Source: an uncultured Candidatus Actinomarina sp. (GTDB taxonomy: Bacteria; Actinomycetota; Acidimicrobiia; Actinomarinales; Actinomarinaceae). Taken from it: a stretch of DNA of 64,000 bases. Position numbers and translations under genes: made by a program. Position 1 is the first letter of the stretch; every line of letters starts with the position of its first letter. Under the pieces are notes generated by a model. The model made no database searches. It saw only the letters and a list, made by a program, of their open reading frames with translations, and was not told the DNA's origin. Location: positions 89,561-153,560 of the forward strand of contig CACNFT010000002.1 in the NCBI GenBank assembly GCA_902619825.1, written 5' to 3'. This document shows, piece by piece, positions 53,883 to 62,816 of the stretch.

Positions 53883-54858
53883 GTTTTATATTTGGACCGT
53901 TTCTCACCACTGTATTCCATAGTGTTGAATAATGATCAAGGTCTTCAGGATTTACATGAGGAAGAACCATATTTTTCCATGTTTCATGCAAAGGATCTGA
54001 AGCATTTTTGTACAAATCTAATCCAACGGGAATTCTTTCTACAACTGTTCTAAGACTCATTGGTGTTTCAATATTGATGCTTATATCGTCAGATAAAAAT
54101 GAGTTATTAATTTCAATAGCCAATTTGATAATTAGATCTGTGAATTCTTTTTGTAATTTTGGATATCGTTTTTTAAATATTGATTCAAGTTGTTCTTTGT
54201 TAGGAAAAGGTTTGTCCCAAATAACCCATCGATCAGCAAATGCTTTGTTTAGAGTTTGTGTTCCAGCATAATCTCTTAAGCTCGTTGGATTCATTGTTCC
54301 AAAGATGTAGGAGTCAGTTCTTAGTTCAATAACTTCACCATTAGGAAGCTCTAATTTTTTGTGTCTATCTAATAGTGAATGTAAAGCGAATAAAACTTCT
54401 GGTCCTGCAGCATTTAATTCTGATAGATTAATAATTGATGGTCCTCTAAGTGCTCTGGTTAATTCGCCATCCTGCCATTTGGAATCTGTTCCACCAACCC
54501 CGTCTCCATATAATTGTACTGAACCAAGTAAAGTCACATCTCTAACTTCACCTGATAAAGGAATGCGATAGTAGGGATAATTTAATTTTGCAGCTAATTG
54601 TTCTATATCGTGATCCTTACCTGTTCCCATATGGCCTTTTAGTGCAATATGAATCGGGATTTCATTTTTAAACGTATCTTCTTTACTCTTAATAATTTGA
54701 GCTAATTTATATTGAATTCCAAAGTCTACATAATTTTTATCTAACTCAGGTATGCGTTCAGATCTTGATTCATAATCAGGAATTGATTTTGATAGCTTAC
54801 ATTCATTTAGTTTTATATCATCCTTACCACCTGGGTTTTTAAATATTTGTTCAGCCAT
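53872..54858 (-). CDS. MoxR-type AAA+ ATPase with degenerate Walker motifs
   Basis: 328 residues from ATG 54858, which overlaps the VWA gene stop. AAA+ layout of the MoxR/CbbQ group: Walker A reads GHMGTGKD (Lys81 followed by Asp82, not Ser/Thr); the Walker B region reads IINLSELNAAGPEVLFALHSLLD, with Ser in place of the usual Asp. A sensor-1 Asn is in FGTMNPTS. ATP use may be altered or lost. Works with the VWA protein upstream, as MoxR-VWA pairs usually do in protein maturation or metal insertion. Confidence 0.82.
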   Translation of the reverse strand: MAEQIFKNPGGKDDIKLNECKLSKSIPDYESRSERIPELDKNYVDFGIQYKLAQIIKSKEDTFKNEIPIHIALKGHMGTGKDHDIEQLAAKLNYPYYRIPLSGEVRDVTLLGSVQLYGDGVGGTDSKWQDGELTRALRGPSIINLSELNAAGPEVLFALHSLLDRHKKLELPNGEVIELRTDSYIFGTMNPTSLRDYAGTQTLNKAFADRWVIWDKPFPNKEQLESIFKKRYPKLQKEFTDLIIKLAIEINNSFLSDDISINIETPMSLRTVVERIPVGLDLYKNASDPLHETWKNMVLPHVNPEDLDHYSTLWNTVVRNGPNIKPSL

Positions 54859-56810
54859 CAAGCAACTCCTGTAGATTCTTCAATATTCTTTATAAGTATA
54901 TCCTTTGTGATGTTTACTATTGAATGAATTAACTCTTCAGGTTCATTTATTTGGGTCTTATTGATATATTCTTTCCACGTGCCTCTTTCTCCAATACCTA
55001 TCCCAATTACATCAATCCCAACTTTAGACGCATAATTGATAGAACTTTTTAAATCCTCAAGAGACCCTCTTGTCATACCGTCTGACAGTACGGCTAAAAG
55101 TTTTGTTTTTGAACCTTTTTCTAGAAGTCTTTTTGTAGAAAACATTATATTTCTTTCATCAACATTGGTACCTCTTTCAAACATGCTTGCAGGAGGGTGA
55201 TCTAAATTAGATTCTATTTTGTCTAATGACTCCCTTAAGTTTCTTGAAAATTCAATTAAACCTATAAACTTTTCATAATTTTCTTTCCATGAATCATCAA
55301 ACTTTTTAATAAAATAATGATTTGTTGTATTGAAGTAATATTCAGCATTCGATCCATAATTTGTATTCAGCATCGAGGAAACAGCCATCTTTCTTTTTAA
55401 ATATAATTCTTCATTTTCTAATTCATCTGCTGCAAAGCTTCTATTAAAAATTGCTACTTCAAAATCAATATCTAATTCATGACAGATTTGTGCAAGATAA
55501 CTTGCTCCTATTAATGCTGCTGAGAGAGACCAGGGATAGAAATCACCTTTATCTTTTTCAAGCATTGATCCACTTCCATCAATAAGTAAAGATACAGCAT
55601 AAGATTTGTTTGAAAGCCGTTGTTTTTGTTCAAACATTCTTTCATACCTACCAGATGCAAGCATTAAAGGAACATGTGGTGATAAATCGCCCTGATCATA
55701 ACCACTTATTCTTAGCCTTTTTTTGTTATGTATAAAGTAAGGCTTTATTTTGTTTGTAACTTTGAATACGGGCAGATCCCATTCTTCTAACAGGGAGTTA
55801 TAAGTATTTAATCCATTTGTATATAAATTTTTAAATGATTTTGGTAAATTAGTACTCAGTAATTTTGATACTTTACCATTTGGAAGATAAACGGTTGAGG
55901 ATGTTCCAACTTTTGAAACATGATCATCCATAAAGTTAAGCTTTTCATCTTCTGAATCTGCACCCTTTTTACCTAAGAATTTTTCTAAGGTATTGCCTGA
56001 AGTAATGTTTGTACTAGAAGGAATTAAGACTCTGTTTAAATCATCAATTACGGAGTCTTCAAAGTTTTCTATTGATTCTCTACGTTCTCCCAATGTTTGG
56101 TTGTCAACATCTGGTAATAGATTGTATCTTCTACAAATATCTGTAATTTCTATCGTTATATCAATAGTGTCTTCAATTAAGTATTTATCATATGAAAAAT
56201 TATCTAATACTCTTAATGTCTCTTTTAAGGGTTCTTTAATATTCTTTGGATACTTATCTATATCTAATTCAACATATCCTGTGATGTTATGAAACAGCAA
56301 TGTTAGAAATTTATTGAAAGGCTTTAAATTTTTTATGTTGATACTAGATTCTTTATAAATATCCTCGAGGATTGATCTAAGACCGTTAAAGTTTTTTACA
56401 AATTGAAACTCATCATAGGAATGGACAAGTATTTCAAAAATATATTTCCCAAATGGACCCGCAAGAACTTCCAGAACTTCATCAATGTTAGTTAACCCTT
56501 CAGTGTCATCTTTATATTTTGTGAGATCTTCATCAACAATGAAATTATATTCTTCCATAGAATGGATAGCCTCATGGACTACAGTTCCAATTATTAATTC
56601 CTTAAATTCTAGTTCTGAATCTGAAACTGCATTAACCAAAATAGAGGGATTGATGTTAATCTCGTTTTTGTTTTTGCTTTTAGTTTTACCAAGATTAATA
56701 ATAATATTTGGATTATCAGTTTCGGATTGTATTAGTCGTGTAATTGCTGGACTAATTTTTTGAAATATTTCAATAATTTGAGTTTCTAAAGTTTTTTTCT
56801 TAAATTCCAT
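54858..56810 (-). CDS. VWA-domain protein with N-terminal HExxH metallopeptidase-like motif
   Basis: 650 residues. HEAIH at 79-83 (GTVVHEAIHSMEEY), with EVLEVLAGP about 30 residues later, looks like a zinc-metallopeptidase site. The C-terminal VWA domain has a complete MIDAS (DGSGSM at 411-416, Asp-x-Ser-x-Ser), a Thr loop region and VLSDGMTRGSLED. Partner of the MoxR protein (overlapping genes). Similar fused proteins occur with CobN/CobT-like or phage-type chaperones; exact role unknown. Confidence 0.8.
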   Translation of the reverse strand: MEFKKKTLETQIIEIFQKISPAITRLIQSETDNPNIIINLGKTKSKNKNEININPSILVNAVSDSELEFKELIIGTVVHEAIHSMEEYNFIVDEDLTKYKDDTEGLTNIDEVLEVLAGPFGKYIFEILVHSYDEFQFVKNFNGLRSILEDIYKESSINIKNLKPFNKFLTLLFHNITGYVELDIDKYPKNIKEPLKETLRVLDNFSYDKYLIEDTIDITIEITDICRRYNLLPDVDNQTLGERRESIENFEDSVIDDLNRVLIPSSTNITSGNTLEKFLGKKGADSEDEKLNFMDDHVSKVGTSSTVYLPNGKVSKLLSTNLPKSFKNLYTNGLNTYNSLLEEWDLPVFKVTNKIKPYFIHNKKRLRISGYDQGDLSPHVPLMLASGRYERMFEQKQRLSNKSYAVSLLIDGSGSMLEKDKGDFYPWSLSAALIGASYLAQICHELDIDFEVAIFNRSFAADELENEELYLKRKMAVSSMLNTNYGSNAEYYFNTTNHYFIKKFDDSWKENYEKFIGLIEFSRNLRESLDKIESNLDHPPASMFERGTNVDERNIMFSTKRLLEKGSKTKLLAVLSDGMTRGSLEDLKSSINYASKVGIDVIGIGIGERGTWKEYINKTQINEPEELIHSIVNITKDILIKNIEESTGVA

Positions 56811-56851
56811 TTTTTATCATTATCATTAAAGACTGATAATACAAGTATAAG

Positions 56852-57604
56852 GTGAATATTAAGTTGAATGAAATTGCAAATAAGACTGTAATTGTTTCCG
56901 GTGGTAAAGGAAGCATGGGAGTGATGGTCTCAAATTTTATTAATGATCTAGATGATTTTGACGTAATTGGGATAATTGATCCTGGGGAAAATGAATCAAC
57001 ATTTAAAAACTTTTTAATATCGGATGATCTTGTATGTGATTATATTTTTGAATTTGCTCCAGCATCTGTTGTTAATGAAAATATTAAGATTCTTGCAAAT
57101 AACGATGCTAAATTAATAATTGGTTCATCAGGTGTTAATGATGAATCAATTAAACTATTAAAAAATTCTGATAAAGGAGTTGCACTTATTCCTAATTTTT
57201 CAGCGGGTGCAGCTTTCCAAAAAGTTTTTTCTGAGCAGTTATCAAATACATTTAAAAATGTGCACATAGTAGAAAAACATCATTCTAATAAGGAAGATGC
57301 ACCATCTGGGACTTCAAAAGATGTTGCTTCAAGTTTAGAAAAGATGAACTCAGAAGATATAGAGGGGGAGTATTTTGCAACAACAGAGGAAAATTCAATC
57401 AATATTTATTCATTAAGGTCGGATGATTATTTAGCTGAACAAGAAGTCGTATTTTCTAATACTTTTGAAGAATTTATTCTTGAACATAAAGTTAATGATA
57501 GAAAAGCATATTTAACAGGTATCGAGATAGTATTACGTGAAATGGAAAATGTAAATTCTTACGTTTATGGACTTGAAACTCTTATGAAAGAAGCAATGGA
57601 CTGA
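56852..57604 (+). CDS. dapB: 4-hydroxy-tetrahydrodipicolinate reductase
   Basis: 250 residues, GTG start. Second committed step to lysine and meso-diaminopimelate. Nucleotide motif VSGGKGSMGVMVSN, IPNFSAGAAF, and HHSNKEDAPSGTSKD (usual HHxxKxDAPSGTA) with the catalytic His and Lys. Followed by dapA after 2 bases. Here the actinobacterial core order resumes after the accessory region. Confidence 0.93.
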   Translation: MNIKLNEIANKTVIVSGGKGSMGVMVSNFINDLDDFDVIGIIDPGENESTFKNFLISDDLVCDYIFEFAPASVVNENIKILANNDAKLIIGSSGVNDESIKLLKNSDKGVALIPNFSAGAAFQKVFSEQLSNTFKNVHIVEKHHSNKEDAPSGTSKDVASSLEKMNSEDIEGEYFATTEENSINIYSLRSDDYLAEQEVVFSNTFEEFILEHKVNDRKAYLTGIEIVLREMENVNSYVYGLETLMKEAMD

Positions 57605-57606
57605 TC

Positions 57607-58488
57607 ATGACTGAGTTTGGTAGTTTATTAACAGCTTCAATTACTCCATTTGATTCACGAGGTGTATTAAATACTGACACTCTTTGGAGACTTTGTAGAA
57701 AATTGGTGCATGACAAATCGGAAGGACTTGTACTTACTGGAACAACAGGAGAATCACCAAACCTTTCAATTAAAGACAGAGAGATTATTTACTCCACTGC
57801 TATAGATTCTGTGAGTGATAAAGCTAAGATTATTGCTGGTACTGGTACATATTCAACTTCTGAATCAATTGAAATTACTAAGATGGCAGATTCTCTTGGA
57901 GTAGATGGAATAATGATTGTTACTCCGTATTATTCAAAACCTTCTCAACATGGAATTTTGCGTCATTTTGAAGAAATATCAAAAATAACAGATCTTCCAA
58001 TAATGGCTTACAACATTCCAGGGCGTACAAGTACATTAATTGAACTTGAAACTCTTCAGACACTTGTTGATGATATCGGCATTCACTCTATTAAAGATGC
58101 AGTTGGTGATTTTGAATTTTCTAAAAAGCAACTTGAATTGTTAAAGGATAAAGCAGATATTTATTCTGGAAACGATAACCAAACATATGATTTTGTCATA
58201 AATGGTGGAGTAGGAGTAGTTTCAGTTGCATCACATGTTATTGGTGATGAGATTGCTGAAATGATAAGTTTTGCCAAAGATAATGATTTAGAAAAAGCTG
58301 AAGAGATCAATATGCAATTATCTAATTTATTCGAAGCAATATTTGAAGAGCCAAGTCCAGGACCAATTAAAAAAATCTTATCTGAAAGTTGGGAGGAAGT
58401 TGGAGAGCCTTTACTTCCAATAACCTCAATTACACCTGAATTAGCCAATAAAATTAGGGGTTTTTACAAAAAAATAAAGGAAAATTAG
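57607..58488 (+). CDS. dapA: 4-hydroxy-tetrahydrodipicolinate synthase
   Basis: 293 residues. Condenses pyruvate and aspartate semialdehyde. GTTGESPNLS, YYSKPSQHGILRHFE, AYNIPGRTS and Lys in SIKDAVGDFE, which forms the Schiff base. Pairs with dapB. In other actinobacteria thyX and an RNase J gene sit near; neither is here. Confidence 0.95.
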   Translation: MTEFGSLLTASITPFDSRGVLNTDTLWRLCRKLVHDKSEGLVLTGTTGESPNLSIKDREIIYSTAIDSVSDKAKIIAGTGTYSTSESIEITKMADSLGVDGIMIVTPYYSKPSQHGILRHFEEISKITDLPIMAYNIPGRTSTLIELETLQTLVDDIGIHSIKDAVGDFEFSKKQLELLKDKADIYSGNDNQTYDFVINGGVGVVSVASHVIGDEIAEMISFAKDNDLEKAEEINMQLSNLFEAIFEEPSPGPIKKILSESWEEVGEPLLPITSITPELANKIRGFYKKIKEN

Positions 58489-58508
58489 GCTTTTTTTACT
58501 ATTTTCTA

Positions 58509-58517
58509 TGGTATAAT
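58509..58517 (+). promoter_or_regulatory. Extended -10 promoter of ftsK
   Basis: TGGTATAAT (TG-n-TATAAT), ending 6 bases before GTG 58524. Predicts a leaderless ftsK transcript. Confidence 0.65.
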
Positions 58518-58523
58518 ATATTC

Positions 58524-60893
58524 GTGGCTGTTAAGACATCCACTCGCAAAAGGGTTGATGGGCGTAAGCGGGTGTCTAAACCGAAAAATTTAATAAAATT
58601 ACCTCAAACTCTAAGAGGTATTTCAGATACTTCAAAAAATATCACTAGTTCATTTTTTAAGTCTTACCAAGCTGTCGCTGTGTTTATGACAGGTTTAGGC
58701 ATTCTTGTAGGATTATCTTCTTTTGGCAAAGCTGGTCCAATAGGAGAGTTCGTAAATAATTTACTTACATGGTCGTTTGGCTATGGTGTATATTTATTTC
58801 CTCTACTTTTGATTTATGGTGCTGCAATTCTTATAAGAGATAAAGACTTTATAAATACCCAAAAAGTATTTATTGGAACAATCTGGGTACAAATATTCAC
58901 TTCTGCGTTATTTCACTTTTACATACACTCTGAACCACTATCAATAAGTGTTGGAAGTGCTGCTCTACAAAAATCCGGAGGTTTTATTTCTGCATTCATT
59001 GTTTACCCATTAAATAATTTACTTGCTGCAGAAATGACCCATGTTGTGCTTTTATTCGGTTTGATCATTTCTGTTTTATATATGACGGATATAGAACTTA
59101 AAGATCTCATTGGTGGAGTTCAGGCAATTTTTGTCTACTCATATAGGTTTATTTTTGCATTTTATAAAGCTAGGAGAGAGGCCTCCAAAATAAATTTTGA
59201 TCTTATCAATACTGAAACTATAACTCCATCAGAAGAAGTTGAAACTAATAATGTTGTTACATTGAAGAAGGAAAAAGTCAAAAAATCAGTTAATTCGAAG
59301 AAGCCTAAGTCAAAAGAACCTTCATTGCCTAAATCGAAAAAACCAAATACAAAATCATCCAACTATGTACTTCCACCATTGAAATTATTAAAAATGGGTA
59401 CTGATGTTTCTACTTCAAAAAAACTTTTACAACAAACGGCAACAGATTTACAAAATCTCTTAAAAGAACATGGTGTTGAAGCTGAGTTAACAAAAATTGT
59501 TCCTGGACCAACTGTCACAAGGTATGAGATTGAGTTATCACCTGGTGTTAAAGTATCTAAAGTTACATCGCTTTCACACGACATTGCCTATGCTTTAGCT
59601 ACACCAGATGTAAGACTTTTAGCTCCAATTCCTGGAAGAAGTGCGATTGGTATTGAAATTCCAAATAGACAAAGAAGACTTGTTTCATTAGGAGATGTTC
59701 TTACCTCACCAGAGGCGAAAAAATTAGATCATCCTTTAAATGTAGGACTTGGATTAGATATTTCAGGTCAAGCAAGACTAATCAACTTATCTGAACTACC
59801 TCACGTTTTGATAGCAGGTCAAACCGGTGCAGGTAAATCATCCTGTATTAATTCAATTGTTACATCTCTCTTAATGAGGACTAATCCAGATGAAGTAAAA
59901 ATGGTAATGGTTGATCCAAAAAGAGTTGAGCTAGGTCAGTACAACAATGTACCTCATTTACTTACAAAAGTAATTACAAATCCAAAGAAAGCTGTTGATG
60001 CATTAACTTGGGCTGTTTCTGAAATGGATAGAAGATATGATTTATTAGCTGATGGGCAAGTACGTGACATTAATGGATATCATGAGAAATTTGATGCCGG
60101 ATTATTAGATACAGAAAAATTTGATAGATTTCCTTACATAGTTGTGTGCATTGATGAATTGAATGATTTAATGATGGTTGCCGGTAGAGAAGTAGAGTCA
60201 GCAATTGTAAGACTTGCTCAAATGGCTAGAGCAATCGGAATACATTTAGTTGTTGCAACTCAAAGACCTTCAGTAGATGTTATTACTGGTGTAATGAAAG
60301 CAAACATTCCTTCAAGACTTGCATTTTCTGTTGCTTCAACAACAGACTCAAGAGTTATTCTTGATCAGTCTGGAGCTGAAAAATTAATTGGACTTGGGGA
60401 CATGCTTATTGTTACAGCTTCAAATCCTAGATTAGAAAGAATCCAAGGTGCTTGGGTTACTGAGGCAGAAATTAAAGATGTAGTCTCATGGGTTAAGTCA
60501 CAAAAAGAAGCTGAATACAATCCTGCTGTTATTGAAGAACAAAAATCTACAACTGTTCACAGTGATGATGATTTAGGTGAAGATGAAGAATTAATTAAAA
60601 CTGCTACAGATCTTGTTGTTAGATCACAGTTAGGATCTACTTCAATGTTACAAAGAAAACTAAGAGTTGGATTTGCTAGAGCAGGTAGATTAATGGATAT
60701 TCTTGAATCTCAAGGAATTGTTGGACCATCTGAAGGATCAAAAGCAAGAGAAGTTTTGATTACAGTTGAAGAATACGAAACAAATAGTCTTTCCTCAATT
60801 AATGATGATAATGAAATTTCTGAAACTGAGAATTCATCTGAAGAAATAAATGATGAAGTAGAGACGACTGACGATAGTTGGTACGAAGAGTAA
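58524..60893 (+). CDS. ftsK: DNA translocase FtsK/SpoIIIE
   Basis: 789 residues, GTG start. Moves DNA through the septum and activates Xer at dif. N-terminal membrane part with about four helices (residues 45-195), a Lys/Ser/Pro-rich linker (about 235-285), motor domain with Walker A AGQTGAGKSS and VCIDELNDLMM, then the gamma winged-helix RSQLGSTSMLQRKLRVGFARAGRLMDILE (seen as SMLQRKLRVGFARAGR). Acidic tail. Works with the Xer gene at 16875. Confidence 0.95.
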   Translation: MAVKTSTRKRVDGRKRVSKPKNLIKLPQTLRGISDTSKNITSSFFKSYQAVAVFMTGLGILVGLSSFGKAGPIGEFVNNLLTWSFGYGVYLFPLLLIYGAAILIRDKDFINTQKVFIGTIWVQIFTSALFHFYIHSEPLSISVGSAALQKSGGFISAFIVYPLNNLLAAEMTHVVLLFGLIISVLYMTDIELKDLIGGVQAIFVYSYRFIFAFYKARREASKINFDLINTETITPSEEVETNNVVTLKKEKVKKSVNSKKPKSKEPSLPKSKKPNTKSSNYVLPPLKLLKMGTDVSTSKKLLQQTATDLQNLLKEHGVEAELTKIVPGPTVTRYEIELSPGVKVSKVTSLSHDIAYALATPDVRLLAPIPGRSAIGIEIPNRQRRLVSLGDVLTSPEAKKLDHPLNVGLGLDISGQARLINLSELPHVLIAGQTGAGKSSCINSIVTSLLMRTNPDEVKMVMVDPKRVELGQYNNVPHLLTKVITNPKKAVDALTWAVSEMDRRYDLLADGQVRDINGYHEKFDAGLLDTEKFDRFPYIVVCIDELNDLMMVAGREVESAIVRLAQMARAIGIHLVVATQRPSVDVITGVMKANIPSRLAFSVASTTDSRVILDQSGAEKLIGLGDMLIVTASNPRLERIQGAWVTEAEIKDVVSWVKSQKEAEYNPAVIEEQKSTTVHSDDDLGEDEELIKTATDLVVRSQLGSTSMLQRKLRVGFARAGRLMDILESQGIVGPSEGSKAREVLITVEEYETNSLSSINDDNEISETENSSEEINDEVETTDDSWYEE

Positions 60894-61010
60894 CTAACTC
60901 TTTACGGTTTTACCTTTAATAATTCGATTTCTTATTGCAGCAGAAATTGTATCTGCGGTTAATACTAATAAAATAGTACAATTTATGACAGAAACTGCTC
61001 GGGTATTAGG
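60894..61010 (-). pseudogene. Possible C-terminal remnant of an ABC permease (PhnE-like)
   Basis: An open stretch of 38 codons with no start codon. Its end reads VINCTILLVLTADTISAAIRNRIIKG, like the last helix and LSxxIRRRLI-type end of phosphonate/phosphate ABC permeases. It starts just after the ftsK stop on the opposite strand. If right, it is a decayed gene end; it could also be chance. Confidence 0.3.
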
Positions 61011-61026
61011 TTAAATTTTTGTAAAT

Positions 61027-61485
61027 TTATAAGTCGTTTGGAACGTATCCATATTCTCGTGAAAGAATGTTGCCATCTGTATCAATAATTAAGGAAATTG
61101 GTTGACCAATAATTTTTAAATTATCTCTCATATCAGATGTAGAAAACCCAATTGTGATTTCACCTTTGAGATTTTCTGAAACCCAAGTCATAGTGGAATC
61201 CACATCACTATGGGCCAATGCGATCACATCATAATTTTGGCTAACTGCTGCTAGATTAGCTTCTAAGAGAGGCAACTCCTCTCTACAAATTCCTCAATAA
61301 TCAGCCCAGAAAACTACGAGTGTTTTCTTATTAGTAAGGTCTTCATTTACCAAATTTCCATTTGGATCTTCATAAACAAGCTCATTAATTGATGATGCTG
61401 CAACTGAAAGGGCAGGTGCATCAGAAGAATTAGTTCCAGATGAGCAGAATGATAACAAAAGTAGAATTATGATTGCTTTTCTCAT
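61027..61485 (-). CDS. TlpA/thioredoxin-like selenoprotein (UGIC redox motif)
   Basis: 152 residues with UGA (61294-61296) read as selenocysteine. N-terminus is a signal or lipoprotein leader (KAIIILLLLSFCSSG). The fold's VVFWADY-U-GICREELP matches TlpA's WxxxCxxCREEMP, so Sec64 stands at the first Cys and Cys67 is kept. The frame continues with thioredoxin-like sequence (EITIGFSTSDMRDN, GQPISLIIDTDGNILSREYG). Both halves are in the same frame, and a SECIS-like hairpin follows. It probably reduces disulfides or peroxides outside the cytoplasm. A TATGAT box ends 6 bases before the ATG. Confidence 0.82.
61266..61284 (-). promoter_or_regulatory. Bacterial SECIS-like hairpin
   Basis: On the minus strand AGAGAGG-AGTTG-CCTCTCT: a 7-bp perfect stem with a 5-base loop with G at position 2, the loop starting 17 bases after UGA (16 between). 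These fit the known bacterial SECIS pattern (upper stem, G in the first two loop bases, 16-37 bases from UGA). Confidence 0.75.
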
Positions 61486-61532
61486 ACATTTATCATAGTT
61501 ATATTTAAATTAAACATTGCTAACCTAAAAAT

Positions 61533-62741
61533 ATGAAAATTGGTTTTTTAACAATTGGTACAGAAATACTCCTAGGGGATACAGTCAATACAAACCTAAC
61601 GAACCTTGGTAAACGTTTATATGAAAATGGATTTAAATTAGATAAAGATATCACAATTTCTGATCAGAAAGATGAAATAGATAAATCACTTAAATTTTTA
61701 CTTGAAGATTGTGATGTTGTTGTCACTTCAGGAGGTCTTGGTCCAACAGAAGATGATATAACAAAGGAAACAATATCTGAATCTTTATCATTGGAACTTG
61801 AACTAAATGATGATCATCTAGATTGGATGAAAGAACGTTGGAAAGCTCGCGGGTTAATAATGCCTGATACAAATATAAAGCAAGCTTATATTCCAGTTGG
61901 AAGTGAAAAACTAACCAACACTCAGGGAACCGCACCTGGTATAAAAATTAATCATGAAAATAAATTTATATTTATCTTTCCAGGACCGCCAAGAGAGTTT
62001 ATACCTCTTGTTGAGGATGAGTTGATCCCTTTTCTTAGTAAAAATTTTGAAAAAGAAAATACAGATTATCAATTTGTTATGTTTTTTAATCAGGCAGAAT
62101 CATCATTGGCAGCCCAAATAGATAAGTTTAAACCAGAAGGTTTGGATATTGCTTATCTTGCAAGTAAAGGGATCATTAAATTACGATTTGATAAAAACTC
62201 TGTCACAAATGATCAATCTGATATGTTTCTACAAAAAATAGGTGAAACATTTGAAGATGATATTTTATCTTACGAAAATATAACAGTTGAAAAAGTACTT
62301 GGAAATTTAATCAGTGACTCAAAGCTTCAAATCTCTTTTGTTGAAAGTATCACTGGGGGTTTGATTTCCTCATTGCTTGTTAAAAACCCAGGGATAAGTA
62401 AATATTTCATTGGTTCTGATATTGTTTATACAAATGAGTCAAAAAAATTATTATTAAACGATGAAAATACTAACTTTGAAGACTGGGAAGAATTAACATA
62501 TAACCTTACTGAAGCCTCGTTAAATAAATATAAATCTAATGTAGCTCTTACGATTTTAGGGGAGGCAGGACCAATATCATCCAGTAAATACCCTGTAGGA
62601 ACAATCTTTATTTGTATTTCAAACGGAGAGAAAACAGTAATTTCAGACCATAAAATGAATGGAAATAGAGCCGAAATCCTTGAAAGAGCATCAAATAAAG
62701 CTCAATGGGAATTGATTAAATTCATAAAAAACTTGTATTAG
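61533..62741 (+). CDS. cinA: CinA-family protein
   Basis: 402 residues. N-terminal molybdopterin-binding-like domain (TIGTEILLGDTVNTNLTNLG, VVTSGGLGPTEDDITKE, FPGPPREF) linked to NMN/pyrophosphatase activity. The C-terminal PncC-like domain is degenerate: SITGGL instead of SCTGGL and GEAGPISSSKYPVG instead of the AGPGG loop. Deamidase activity is doubtful. Precedes recA as in other actinobacteria; pgsA, usually near, is absent. Confidence 0.9.
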   Translation: MKIGFLTIGTEILLGDTVNTNLTNLGKRLYENGFKLDKDITISDQKDEIDKSLKFLLEDCDVVVTSGGLGPTEDDITKETISESLSLELELNDDHLDWMKERWKARGLIMPDTNIKQAYIPVGSEKLTNTQGTAPGIKINHENKFIFIFPGPPREFIPLVEDELIPFLSKNFEKENTDYQFVMFFNQAESSLAAQIDKFKPEGLDIAYLASKGIIKLRFDKNSVTNDQSDMFLQKIGETFEDDILSYENITVEKVLGNLISDSKLQISFVESITGGLISSLLVKNPGISKYFIGSDIVYTNESKKLLLNDENTNFEDWEELTYNLTEASLNKYKSNVALTILGEAGPISSSKYPVGTIFICISNGEKTVISDHKMNGNRAEILERASNKAQWELIKFIKNLY

Positions 62742-62754
62742 AACAAATGTTCTA
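62739..62754. promoter_or_regulatory. SOS box upstream of recA
   Basis: TAGAACAAATGTTCTA, a palindrome with the core GAAC-AAAT-GTTC. That matches the LexA site of actinobacteria and Firmicutes (GAAC-N4-GTTC). It overlaps the cinA stop and is just upstream of the recA promoter. Confidence 0.75.
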
Positions 62755-62760
62755 GTAAAA

Positions 62761-62788
62761 TTGTCTTACTTAGATGTTTTAATATAAA
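62761..62788 (+). promoter_or_regulatory. recA promoter
   Basis: TTGTCT (-35), 16-base spacer, TATAAA (-10). Lies 9 bases after the SOS box and 28 before the recA ATG, which has AAGGAG. Confidence 0.5.
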
Positions 62789-62816
62789 TTAATTATTGTT
62801 AATTAAGGAGAAAAAA

